Translations under genes and position numbers: made by a program
Notes under the pieces: generated by a model
Told to the model about the DNA's origin: nothing
The model's input: only the letters and a program-made list of their open reading frames with translations
Database searches by the model: none
Origin: DASWUZ01 sp036401395
Lineage (GTDB): Bacteria; Acidobacteriota; Terriglobia; Terriglobales; Acidobacteriaceae
Assembly (NCBI GenBank): GCA_036401395.1
Contig: DASWUZ010000336.1
Location: 1 to 22,626 of the forward strand
Reading direction: 5' to 3'
DNA length: 22,626 nucleotides
Part shown: piece after piece, positions 7,567-15,133 of the stretch
Position numbering within the stretch: position 1 is the stretch's first letter
How the letters are laid out: each line of letters starts with the position of its first letter

Positions 7567-9216
7567 ATGAGAATTTTAAGCGCCGTTCTGTTTTCATTGG
7601 CCCGACTGCCCATAGCGGCCCAGACTGTGCTGCCACCATCGCCGCATCCTGCCGCCGACTTGTTGAGCGAACGCCTGGGCACCGAATCCTTCCAGGTCTC
7701 CTGCGCGCCCTCGACCCAGCCCTACTTCAATCGCGGAGTGGCCCTCCTTCACGACTTCTGGTACCAGGAGGCCCGGACCCAGTTTGACCAGCTCATCAAG
7801 AGCGATCCCAGTTGCGCAATGGCCCATTGGGGCGTGGCGATGAGCGCCTTCCACCAGATTTGGGGCCGGCCCGACGACGCCGCCGTGAAACTCGGATGGA
7901 CTGAGATGCAGGCAGCACAAGCGCTTCCTGTCCACACCGAACGCGAGCGCGCCTATATCGCCGCGCTTGCCGGCTTCTATCGCCCCGGCAACGCCGATTT
8001 TCCCGCGCGCATCGGCGCTTATTCGGCCGCGCTGGCGAAGCTCCACGCGCAATCTCGCGCCGATGTTGATACTGGCGCCTTCTATGCACTCTCGCTCCTC
8101 AGCGCCGAGGCCCCGGCAGACACCACCCTGGCTCAGGAACACAAGGCGATGGCTATCCTTGCTCCCCTTTTCGCGAATCACCCCGACCATCCCGGCGTGG
8201 TGCACTACATCATCCACGCCTGCGACAACCCGGCGATGGCTGCCGAGGGGCTCGCGGCCGCCGACCGTTACGGCGAGATCGCGCCCTCCGGGCCGCATGC
8301 ATTCCACATGCCCGGACACATCTACGCACGCCTCGGTCTGTGGCCGCAGGACATCGCCTCACAAGTCGGGTCGATCAAAGCCTCGCAGGCCGCTGACGCG
8401 CGTGGCGAGAGCGGCATCATGGACGAGCTGCATTCCTACGATTTTTTGATATATGCGTACTTGCAAAGCGGTCAGGATAAATCCGCAAAAGCTGCGCTCG
8501 ACGACAGCGCCGCGCCTTTGAACATGATTGCCGCGATGCCAGGCATGGGCGCAGGGCACAGAGATGGAATGGTGCCGTACTATCGCAGCAAGCTCCCCGC
8601 CTTCTACGCGCTCGAGATGCGGGATTGGAAGACCGCCGCCGCAATGCAGCCGGTGGTCGGCGCTCCGCCGCAAGTTGCCACAATGGTGTACTGGGTGAAA
8701 GCCCTGGCCGATGGACGCCTGCGCTCCGCGGAGCACGCGCAGGCAGACCTCGTCCGATATGACGAACTTGTGGCGGAGGTCAGGAAGGGAAAAAACGCGT
8801 ACATGGAGGAGGGTACCGAGGTTGAGCGTAACGAGATACTCGCCTGGGTGGCGTTCGCCGAGGGCAGGCAGGACGATGCGCTTAAAACGATGCGCTCCGC
8901 AGCCGACCGGCAAGACAAAGTTGGGCAGGCTGAAGTTGACATCCCCGCGCGAGAGATGCTGGCCGACATGCTGCTAGAGTTTAGCCAACCAAAGCAGGCG
9001 CTTGCGGAATATCAGATCGCGCTCAGGCTTAGCCCCAACCGCCTGAATGCTCTCTACAACGCAGGCCGCGCAGCAGAAGCCGCAGGCGATAAGGCCGCCG
9101 CAAAGTCCTACTACTCCACGCTGCTCAAAATCACCAACAATGGACAGAATTCCGGCCGCCCCGAGTTGGCCTACGCCACAAGGTTCGTTTCATCCATGCA
9201 ATCGTCGGGTAACTAA
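7567..9216 (+). CDS. Secreted tetratricopeptide-repeat protein
   Basis: Probable periplasmic scaffold with TPR helices; the partner is unknown. From the ATG at 7567 it is 549 residues with a short signal peptide (ILSAVLFSLARLPIAA). Recognisable pieces: PYFNRGVALLHDFWYQEART followed by SDPSCAMAHWGVAMS, an early TPR pair; a His-rich block HPGVVHYIIHACDNP then APSGPHAFHMPGHIYARLG, which recurs in this acidobacterial/proteobacterial TPR family; and a canonical C-terminal repeat (KQALAEYQIALRLSPNRLNA, LYNAGRAAEAAGDKAAAKSY). The conserved His and Asp residues are more than a plain TPR needs and could bind a metal; that is a guess. An in-frame ATG at 7537 adds 10 residues before the signal peptide and is less likely. 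It stands 75 bases after the sugar dehydrogenase. Confidence 0.75.
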   Translation: MRILSAVLFSLARLPIAAQTVLPPSPHPAADLLSERLGTESFQVSCAPSTQPYFNRGVALLHDFWYQEARTQFDQLIKSDPSCAMAHWGVAMSAFHQIWGRPDDAAVKLGWTEMQAAQALPVHTERERAYIAALAGFYRPGNADFPARIGAYSAALAKLHAQSRADVDTGAFYALSLLSAEAPADTTLAQEHKAMAILAPLFANHPDHPGVVHYIIHACDNPAMAAEGLAAADRYGEIAPSGPHAFHMPGHIYARLGLWPQDIASQVGSIKASQAADARGESGIMDELHSYDFLIYAYLQSGQDKSAKAALDDSAAPLNMIAAMPGMGAGHRDGMVPYYRSKLPAFYALEMRDWKTAAAMQPVVGAPPQVATMVYWVKALADGRLRSAEHAQADLVRYDELVAEVRKGKNAYMEEGTEVERNEILAWVAFAEGRQDDALKTMRSAADRQDKVGQAEVDIPAREMLADMLLEFSQPKQALAEYQIALRLSPNRLNALYNAGRAAEAAGDKAAAKSYYSTLLKITNNGQNSGRPELAYATRFVSSMQSSGN

Positions 9217-9505
9217 CTCTAGCCGCGAGCGCGCAGCATCTTTTCCGCGTGCGAAACGCTGATCTGGTTTCATAGATGGCTCCTTACGTTTGCACATTGC
9301 TGCAACGTTAATCAAGGCCTATAGAGACTGGCGTGTGACCTGGGACACTATCGAAACTTTCTTATCCATTCGTCTGAAGACACGCCATCCGTTCGTCGCG
9401 GGTTCCGTAGCTGTTTCATCACTGTTGAACTTTGTTGTTGCGGGGAGCGTATCTTTGTTGCGAAGCCGGATTCCGCAATGGCATGTTCCGAAAGGAAGTG
9501 GGCCC

Positions 9506-10195
9506 ATGCGACTTCCGCTTTTGATTCTGCACATCCTCGGTGGAACGATCGGCCTGCTCTCGGGCACCTTTGCCCTGATGGTGCGCAAAGGCGGGCGGCT
9601 GCATCGGGCGGCTGGAAACATCTTCACCATTGCGATGATGACGCTGGCCTCGAGCGCTTTGCCGCTCGCGATCATGAAGTCGCAGCGCGGCAATATCTTT
9701 GGTGCTTTCGCAACCTTCTATCTGATCGGTACGGCCTGGCTCGCTGGTCGCCGCAGGGCTACTGGCTTCATTGACTGGGTGGCGCTGTTCATCGGCCTCG
9801 GCGGAGCGGCCGCCATTCTCACGCTCGGCACCCGTAGCGTCCTTTACCCCGCGACGGCGGACCCCAACGCCCCTGCGGCGATGTGCTTCATCATGGGCAC
9901 TATGCTGTTACTGGCCACTGGCGGAGACATTCGCATGCTGGCCCACGGCGGAGTTTCCGGTCGGCCGCGCATCATCCGCCACGTTTGGCGCATGTGCACC
10001 GGACTCTTCTTCGCTACAGGCTCGTTCTTCCTCGGCCAGCAGCAAGTCTTTCCCGCTTTCATGCGCGGTTCCGTCGTTTTGACGGTGCTTGCGGTGGCGC
10101 CATTTCCAGTGATGATTTATTGGTTGTTCCGGGTGCGCCTAAGTAAGGCCTACAACCCCAAGCGTCCGCCCCAGTCTGTGCCCGTCGCTCCTTGA
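9506..10195 (+). CDS. DUF2306-like multi-pass membrane protein
   Basis: A 229-residue inner-membrane protein, function unknown. It opens directly with a membrane helix (LLILHILGGTIGLLSGTFAL) followed by the family-typical KGGRLHRAAGNIF loop, and shows about six to seven helices in all, including FGAFATFYLIGTAWLAG, WVALFIGLGGAAAILTL, MCFIMGTMLLLAT and VVLTVLAVAPFPVMIYWLF. The His-x-x-x-Gly loop after the first helix recalls DUF2306 and cytochrome-b561-like small membrane proteins. Start 9506 is preferred because AAAGGAAG stands about 8 bases upstream; the open frame back to 9290 lacks such a site and reads unlike the family. No gene is seen in 9217-9505. Confidence 0.7.
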   Translation: MRLPLLILHILGGTIGLLSGTFALMVRKGGRLHRAAGNIFTIAMMTLASSALPLAIMKSQRGNIFGAFATFYLIGTAWLAGRRRATGFIDWVALFIGLGGAAAILTLGTRSVLYPATADPNAPAAMCFIMGTMLLLATGGDIRMLAHGGVSGRPRIIRHVWRMCTGLFFATGSFFLGQQQVFPAFMRGSVVLTVLAVAPFPVMIYWLFRVRLSKAYNPKRPPQSVPVAP

Positions 10196-10315
10196 TCCGC
10201 GTGCGAGGGTTCTGGTTGGAGTTGTATCGGTCAGGAGAGGTACGCGATGCTGCATGGAGCTTCGCGGCGGACGATAATGCCGTTGTTGCCAGTTGTTCTT
10301 TGGATTTTGCGCGGT

Positions 10316-10378
10316 TTAAGGTTATGGTGCGAAGTGCTATTCTAATTTAGTGCTTTGGTGCATTACCAATTGAGGTGA
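10316..10378 (+). promoter_or_regulatory. Promoter, repeated operator-like motif and RBS of toxin-antitoxin module
   Basis: TTAAGG (10316-10321) and TATTCT (10338-10343), 16 bases apart, form a plausible weak promoter. The hexamer AGTGCT occurs at 10333-10338, overlapping the -10, and again at 10349-10354, 16 bases later; a third GTGC follows at about 10358. GAGGTGA at 10372-10378 is the ribosome-binding site for the ATG at 10380. Direct repeats over a promoter suit autoregulation by the antitoxin or the toxin-antitoxin complex, but this is inference. Confidence 0.4.
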
Positions 10379-10379
10379 A

Positions 10380-10661
10380 ATGCCTAGACTGTCGGCGGTG
10401 GGACGGAATGTGCGGGTGATTGGGTCCAATGGGCAGATTTCGTTGGGGAAGAAGTTTGCCGGCCGGCAGGTGTTGGTCGAGGAGCAGGAGGCGGGCGTGT
10501 GGCTGATCCGGACAGCCACTGTGGTGCCTGACAATGAGCGCTGGCTTCATGATGCGAACGCTTCGAGGGACCTGCAGGCAGCGATGGCATGGTCGCAGCG
10601 CAATGCACCGGCCGACGCAAACACCGATGGCTTGATGAAGCGGATGCATGGCAAAGGATGA
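10380..10661 (+). CDS. AbrB/SpoVT-like antitoxin of a two-gene module
   Basis: A 93-residue protein whose N-terminus (VRVIGSNGQISLGKKFAGRQ then VLVEEQEAGVWLIRT) has the swapped-hairpin look of SpoVT/AbrB DNA-binding antitoxins: strand, G-x-x-GQI, short helix, strand. The C-terminal half is helical and charged and ends in flexible residues, as expected for a toxin-binding tail. It comes first in the pair, has a good GAGGTGA ribosome-binding site, and its end overlaps the next gene by 14 bases, the usual order and spacing for type II modules. Expected role: neutralise the toxin and repress its own promoter. Confidence 0.6.
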   Translation: MPRLSAVGRNVRVIGSNGQISLGKKFAGRQVLVEEQEAGVWLIRTATVVPDNERWLHDANASRDLQAAMAWSQRNAPADANTDGLMKRMHGKG

Positions 10662-10974
10662 TGCCGCGGGGCGGGTCAGACTTGACTTGAACAACCCCGT
10701 TTTCCAGGAAAATTTACTAAAGATGGAAAAGCATGAGCGCCACTCGGCTCTTGAGACGCTCAGCAAGTTGCGGCAAATGAGTTGGAACCAGGTGTATCGT
10801 GACAATGGGTTGAAGTGGGAAAAGATTGTTAGTGTTGCGCCTCCGGCTGGGGTGGCGGCGATCTATTCGCTGCGAATTACGCAGTCGCGAAGGGCTACCG
10901 CTTACCGGGATGGCGACTTTTTGAGGTTGCTTACGGTCTCGCCCGATCATGATGCTGCTTATGGGCGGAAGTGA
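10648..10974 (+). CDS. RelE/ParE-like toxin of a two-gene module
   Basis: A 108-residue basic protein. The order of features fits a RelE-superfamily fold: N-terminal helix pair (NPVFQENLLKMEKHERHSAL then ETLSKLRQMSWNQVYRDNG), strands (KWEKIVSV, AAIYSLRITQSRRATAYRDG), and a terminal strand LRLLTVSPDHDAAYGRK. The LRIT...RA.AYRDGDFLRLL...DHD pattern is that of mRNA-interferase-type or gyrase-type toxins in which basic residues on strands 3-4 and a terminal Tyr/His matter. It starts inside the antitoxin gene (ATG 10648), implying coupled translation. Which target it attacks, if any, cannot be read from the sequence. Confidence 0.6.
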   Translation: MAKDDAAGRVRLDLNNPVFQENLLKMEKHERHSALETLSKLRQMSWNQVYRDNGLKWEKIVSVAPPAGVAAIYSLRITQSRRATAYRDGDFLRLLTVSPDHDAAYGRK

Positions 10975-11011
10975 GTTAGGCTCTTTGGGGCCTTGTGAGG
11001 TGAACGAGGCT

Positions 11012-11482
11012 TTATTCGCCGGGAGGGCCGTGCTTTTGGCCGTGCAAGACCGCGATGCCAAAGCCGACCCAGCACACGGCGGCGGGGCAAAGTGTGATGA
11101 AGATCGAAAAAGCCACGCCCGCGCGGAAAGCCTTAACCCCGAACGCTGCTGATCTGTCCGCTGTGATCTTAGTTCTCAATGCCAACTCAGATATCCATCC
11201 GCCCGTGTAAAAAACGTTGGCGAGGATCCCGTAGAAGAAAATGGCGAATATGCCCCAGATCCCGCCGTCTGGTATTCCGATCGCCTCGCCTACGACGGGC
11301 TCAGCGGTTAAGGCACAGGCGATCATGAGAATGCATGTGATAATGCCGGTGCAGCCCACGATGACGTTATAGAAGAAGCGACGGCTTTCCCACCAGCGAA
11401 TGACTTCTGCTGCGCTGTTGTGTGGTTGGTCCCGCTTGAATCTCGGACCATCGAAGAAAGACCTGATAACGCCGGGTAACAT
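11012..11482 (-). CDS. Small three-helix membrane protein, unknown function
   Basis: A 156-residue protein I do not recognise. After a charged, soluble N-terminus (about residues 1-35, including EVIRWWESRRFFYN) it has three hydrophobic segments: VIVGCTGIITCILMIACAL, GIWGIFAIFFYGILANVFYT and VAFSIFITLCPAAVCWVGFG. The tail is short and polar. GAGGGG stands a few bases before the ATG at 11482. It converges with the toxin gene (stops at 10974 and 11012) and has no obvious operon partner. Confidence 0.6.
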   Translation of the reverse strand: MLPGVIRSFFDGPRFKRDQPHNSAAEVIRWWESRRFFYNVIVGCTGIITCILMIACALTAEPVVGEAIGIPDGGIWGIFAIFFYGILANVFYTGGWISELALRTKITADRSAAFGVKAFRAGVAFSIFITLCPAAVCWVGFGIAVLHGQKHGPPGE

Positions 11483-11572
11483 AGCCCCTCACAAACGCCA
11501 CGAGATGCCTTGCCTTTGGTAAAGTGTGGCACAAAAAGATTGGGAGGGTGAACGCTTGGGGTAACGAGGCCA

Positions 11573-11714
11573 GGCCCGAAGGCCCATCTTTAAAAGGAGG
11601 CTTTCCGGGGCTTTAAAGCCCCTGCTCTCTCCCTGAAGGACTTTGGTCCATGGGCAGGCGCGGGATTTCGGAGTTCCCATTCATGAAGACGGTGGGGCTG
11701 TCTTCATGTATGGG
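11573..11714. repeat. Cluster of three intergenic palindromes
   Basis: Three inverted repeats stand in line: GGCC-CGAA-GGCC (11573-11584); a perfect 16-base palindrome GGGGCTTTAAAGCCCC (11607-11622); and a long hairpin, CCCATTCATGAAGAC (11676-11690) against GTCTTCATGTATGGG (11700-11714), with one mismatch and a 9-base loop. A small minus-strand frame runs through them (11489-11680) but shows no ribosome-binding site or domain. The stretch lies between the divergently placed ends of the membrane-protein and alpha-glucosidase genes, 20 bases beyond the glucosidase stop. It looks like a dispersed intergenic repeat of the REP/MITE kind; copy number cannot be checked here. Confidence 0.5.
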
Positions 11715-11733
11715 GCACCCGCTCTCCCGACTT

Positions 11734-13521
11734 CTACTGAACGCTTGCTACCCAGGAGGCGTAGGGGGGTAGGGTTATGGCGGTCAGAGTGGTGGTTTGC
11801 TGGAGGTCGGGAGTGTTGGTCATCAACGTTTTGACCCGCTTGCCGGTGACTCCCGCGGTCGACGGGTCGAGGGAAATAGTTTGTGCCGAGGCACTGCAGT
11901 TTACCGAGACGATGACCGCAGGCTGCCCATCCATTCCTTCTCGCACATAAGAAATGACCGAAGAGTTGTTTTCGTCGAGCATGGTCATCTTGCCGTCGCG
12001 GAGGGCCGCGTTAGATCGGCGCATGGCAATGAGGTGTTCATACCAGCTAAGGAGCGAGCCGGGGTCTTTGGTCTCGGCGGCTACGTTGATGGTCTTGTAG
12101 TTGGCAGCGACGGGGAGCCACGTCTTATCGGCCTTGCTGAATCCGGCGTTCTTTGAGTCGTCCCACTGCATAGGGGTGCGTTCGCCGTCGCGGCCTTTTT
12201 CCTTGGGCCACCCGGTGACGCCGATGGGGTCCTTGACGTCTTCGACGCGGGTAGGCGTGGAGGTGGTCATGCCGATCTCCTGGCCGTAGTACATAAGCGC
12301 GGTTGAACGCGTGGTGAGCAGCAATGTCGCGATCAGGCGCGCAATTTCCGCGTCGTGGACGCCGTCTCCGTAGCGGTCCCAACTGCGCGGGTTGTCGTGG
12401 TTATCGAAGACGAAAAGCGGCTGGCTGCCGTGGATCTGGGTCTCGGCATCGTTGATGCGCTGACGCAGCAAGGGAGCGTCCAGCTTGTTGGTGAAGCCGA
12501 CCTGCATGTCCATGGGGAGTTGCAGTTCATCGTGCTTTTCGCCGCCGTACCACTTGTCCAGTTCCTGGACGTTGGGCAGGTAAGTCTCGCCAATAAGGAC
12601 GCGGTCGCCGGGGTATTTATCGACCATGATGCGGAGGCGGCGCATGACGTCGTGGACTTCGGGCAGATTTTCGGTCAGGCGTGTGTCGAGGCGGGGATCG
12701 CCGTAGGCGTTGGTGCCTTCGAGGACGGTCTCGTCCTGAAGCGTTGGGTCTTCAAAGAGGGTGGGGATGGCGTCGAAGCGGAAGCCTGCGACGCCGCGAT
12801 CAAGCCAGAAGCGGACGGTGTCGAACATGGCTTTTTCGACAGCGGGGTTGCGCCAGTTAAGGTCGGGCTGCTGCTTGTAAAACTCGTGGTAGTAGAACTG
12901 CTTGCGGCTGGGCATCCACTCCCATGCGGAGTGGCCGAAGACGCTTACCCAGTTATTGGGAGGGATAGGCTTGCCGGCCGCCGTATAGCCCTTGGGGTCG
13001 ACCCAGACGTACCAATCCGACTTGGAGTTGGTACGGGAGCTCGCTGATTCCATGAACCACTTGTGCTTGTCGGAGGTGTGGTTCATCACCATATCCATGA
13101 GGATGCGGATGTGGTGTTTGTTGGCGTCGGCGAGCAGGCGGTCGAAATCAGCCAGCGTGCCATACTGCGGATCGATGTTTTCATAATCCGAGATGTCATA
13201 GCCGAAGTCGATCTGGGGCGATGGATAGCAGGGCGAGATCCAGATGGCGTCTATGCCGAGTTTCTGTAGGTAGTCGAGGCGCTGGTCCATGCCCTTGAGG
13301 TCGCCGATGCCGTCGTTATTCGAATCCTGAAAACTGCGTGGATAGATTTCGTAGACGAGAGCGTGCTTCCACCAGGGGTCTCCTGCCTGGGCTGCGTCGC
13401 TCCCGTGCGCACTGGCGGGAGCGGAGGTGAGCGCGGCGAGAGTGAGGGTGCAGAGCGAGAGAAGAATGGTGGAGCGGATGATTCTGGATTTGCTGCCGGC
13501 AAATTTCGTAGAGAGCTTCAT
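11734..13521 (-). CDS. Periplasmic alpha-glucosidase, GH13 (oligo-1,6-glucosidase/maltase type)
   Basis: Retaining glycoside hydrolase that cuts terminal alpha-glucosyl bonds of short sugars (maltose, isomaltose, sucrose-like). The 595 residues begin with a signal peptide (IIRSTILLSLCTLTLAALTS, cleavage near APASA), so it acts outside the cytoplasm, unlike most relatives. The (beta/alpha)8 barrel starts at WWKHALVYEIYPRSFQDSNN. Conserved regions: DMVMNH (143-148); GFRFDA with nucleophile Asp250; GETY with acid/base Glu312; FDNHD with Asp376. QPDLN (218-222) marks the oligo-1,6-glucosidase group rather than amylases. The residue after the nucleophile is Ala, not Val, which in this group goes with alpha-1,4 (and sucrose-type) rather than alpha-1,6 preference. 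An AGAGGA stands about 10 bases before the ATG. It follows the MFS gene by 85 bases on the same strand, so they are probably an operon. Confidence 0.9.
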   Translation of the reverse strand: MKLSTKFAGSKSRIIRSTILLSLCTLTLAALTSAPASAHGSDAAQAGDPWWKHALVYEIYPRSFQDSNNDGIGDLKGMDQRLDYLQKLGIDAIWISPCYPSPQIDFGYDISDYENIDPQYGTLADFDRLLADANKHHIRILMDMVMNHTSDKHKWFMESASSRTNSKSDWYVWVDPKGYTAAGKPIPPNNWVSVFGHSAWEWMPSRKQFYYHEFYKQQPDLNWRNPAVEKAMFDTVRFWLDRGVAGFRFDAIPTLFEDPTLQDETVLEGTNAYGDPRLDTRLTENLPEVHDVMRRLRIMVDKYPGDRVLIGETYLPNVQELDKWYGGEKHDELQLPMDMQVGFTNKLDAPLLRQRINDAETQIHGSQPLFVFDNHDNPRSWDRYGDGVHDAEIARLIATLLLTTRSTALMYYGQEIGMTTSTPTRVEDVKDPIGVTGWPKEKGRDGERTPMQWDDSKNAGFSKADKTWLPVAANYKTINVAAETKDPGSLLSWYEHLIAMRRSNAALRDGKMTMLDENNSSVISYVREGMDGQPAVIVSVNCSASAQTISLDPSTAGVTGKRVKTLMTNTPDLQQTTTLTAITLPPYASWVASVQ

Positions 13522-13606
13522 GGCGTCTGGTCCTCTGGGATCTGTACTTCGGATCGGAATGGCAAGATGCTTCGGGAGATGTGAGTAATGGTTCCTGCCA
13601 TATGGG

Positions 13607-14935
13607 TTAGTGAATGCCGAGCTTGTGCTGGAGTTGTTCGAGAGTGATGCCTTTGGTTTCCGGATAGAAGAAGAGGACCACGAAGAACTGGAGGACCATC
13701 ATGGCTGCGAAGAAGGCGAAGGGCATGCCACCCGAGGCCTTGGCGAGGATAGGGAAGGTGAGTGCGATGAGTGCGTTCATGATCCAGTGCGAAGAGGAGC
13801 CTAGGCTCTGACCCTTGGCGCGGACGCGGGTGGGAAAGACTTCGGCGATATAAACCCAGATGACGGCGCCTTGCGAGATGGCGAAGAAGGCGATGTAGGC
13901 GACGAGCAGCCAGACGAGCAGGTTGAGGTGTGAGTGGGTGAAGAAGACGCCAGCCACTCCAGATAGGCAGATGGCGGTGCCGACGCTGCCGATGAGCAGG
14001 AGTGTCTTGCGTCCGAGCTTGTCGATGAGCGACATGCCGAGGAATGTGGCGGCTAGATTCATCGCACCGATGAGTACGGTCTGGAGCGCGCCTGAAAGCT
14101 GGCTGAACCCGGCCTCGGCAAAGATGAAATTGGAGTAATAGAGGATGGCGTTGATGCCGGAGAGCTGGTTGAAGAGGCCAATGGAAATGGCGAGGAAGAT
14201 GGGCAGGCGGTAGGCGCGCTTGAAGAGCGGCTCTGCGGCCGCGCCCTGCTCCATGTGGACGGACTCCATGATCTCGCGCAGTTCTGCGTCGGAGTCGGGC
14301 GCGCCCATCATGTTGAGGACCTGGAGGGCCTCGTCGGTGCGATTTTTAGTAACCAGCCAGCGCGAGCTGCGCGGTATGCCGTAGAGCATGATGAGGAAGA
14401 GTATGGCAGGGAGGGCGGCGACGCCGAGCTGCCAGCGCCACTGCATCGCGCCCAGGTTGAGCAGGGAGATGAGGTAGTTCGATAGATATGCGAGCAGGAT
14501 GCCGATGACGATGTTGATCTGGAAGAGGCCGACCATCCTTCCGCGCCAGCGGGCGGGGGCCAGTTCGGCGATATAGACGGGGCCGAGGACGGAGGAGCCG
14601 CCGATGCCGAGCCCGCCGATGAAGCGAAAGACCATGAGGGCGGGCCAGTTCCATGCGAGAGCGCATCCGATGGCGGAGACGGTGTAAAGGACTGCCATGA
14701 TCCGGAGCGATTCGCGACCACCGATTTTCTGGCCGAGGACGCCGGCGCTCATTGCGCCAATGACGGTGCCGAAGAGGCCGATGAAGACGGTGAGTCCGAG
14801 GGTGGTTGACGTGAGGTGATAGATTACCGTCAACTGCTGGGTAGTACCGGCGATCACGGCAGTGTCGAAGCCGAAGAGCAACCCACCGAGGGCTCCAACG
14901 ATGGTGCTCTTTATGAGGTAGCCGGTCATCTTCAT
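13607..14935 (-). CDS. Sugar-porter family MFS transporter
   Basis: Inner-membrane sugar:proton symporter of the XylE/GalP/GLUT type, about 12 helices. Signatures: GGLLFGFDTAVIAG in helix 1; GGRES in the 2-3 loop; RFIGGLGIGGSSVLGPVYIA then ELAPARWRGRM, the sugar-transport signature; RSSRWLVTKNR in the central loop; QLSGINAILYYSNFIF in helix 7, whose Gln, Asn and Tyr residues line the sugar site; DKLGRKTLL; VYIAEVFPTRVRAKG; and terminal YPETKGITLEQL. Start set at 14935 (MKMTGYLIK...), directly before helix 1, with GGGAG about 12 bases upstream; an ATG at 14992 adds 19 residues. It is the upstream partner of the alpha-glucosidase gene and divergent from mak, so it probably imports the released hexose or the intact disaccharide. 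Confidence 0.9.
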   Translation of the reverse strand: MKMTGYLIKSTIVGALGGLLFGFDTAVIAGTTQQLTVIYHLTSTTLGLTVFIGLFGTVIGAMSAGVLGQKIGGRESLRIMAVLYTVSAIGCALAWNWPALMVFRFIGGLGIGGSSVLGPVYIAELAPARWRGRMVGLFQINIVIGILLAYLSNYLISLLNLGAMQWRWQLGVAALPAILFLIMLYGIPRSSRWLVTKNRTDEALQVLNMMGAPDSDAELREIMESVHMEQGAAAEPLFKRAYRLPIFLAISIGLFNQLSGINAILYYSNFIFAEAGFSQLSGALQTVLIGAMNLAATFLGMSLIDKLGRKTLLLIGSVGTAICLSGVAGVFFTHSHLNLLVWLLVAYIAFFAISQGAVIWVYIAEVFPTRVRAKGQSLGSSSHWIMNALIALTFPILAKASGGMPFAFFAAMMVLQFFVVLFFYPETKGITLEQLQHKLGIH

Positions 14936-15133
14936 CGGTTGGGTGTTCTCCCTCTCTGGTGCGGTGGGTTTAGTTCCGCGAGAAGAATACATTGTCTTTA
15001 CATATCTTGCTGCATTGTTATGCTGATCTGCCGCAGTATTCGGCCGAGAACGCTCGCTGGTGCCTCACCGCATAAGGTCGCAGCCGGCGCAGCAGGTAGA
15101 CGAAAAATCAAAGTACATCGGGGGCGATGCAGG

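Noticed and set aside
7594..8319. 241-codon minus-strand frame within the TPR gene
   Set aside because: Shadow of a well-supported plus-strand gene; no ribosome-binding site or domain.
9425..9455. TTGAAC and TATCTT as a promoter for the DUF2306-like gene
   Set aside because: Spacer of 19 bases and weak matches; not distinguishable from chance.
9290..9505. N-terminal extension of the DUF2306-like protein
   Set aside because: No ribosome-binding site at 9290, while AAAGGAAG fits the ATG at 9506, where the family-like sequence begins.
11489..11680. 63-codon minus-strand ORF in the palindrome cluster
   Set aside because: Runs through two palindromes, lacks a ribosome-binding site, and looks like repeat DNA read by chance.
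12355..13047. 230-codon plus-strand frame within the alpha-glucosidase gene
   Set aside because: Val/Asp/Gly-rich antisense shadow; the minus strand encodes all GH13 motifs.
14816..15133. N-terminal extension of mak to 14816
   Set aside because: The added 106 residues overlap the transporter gene on the other strand and do not occur in Mak proteins, which begin at about the IGIDLGGTK motif.
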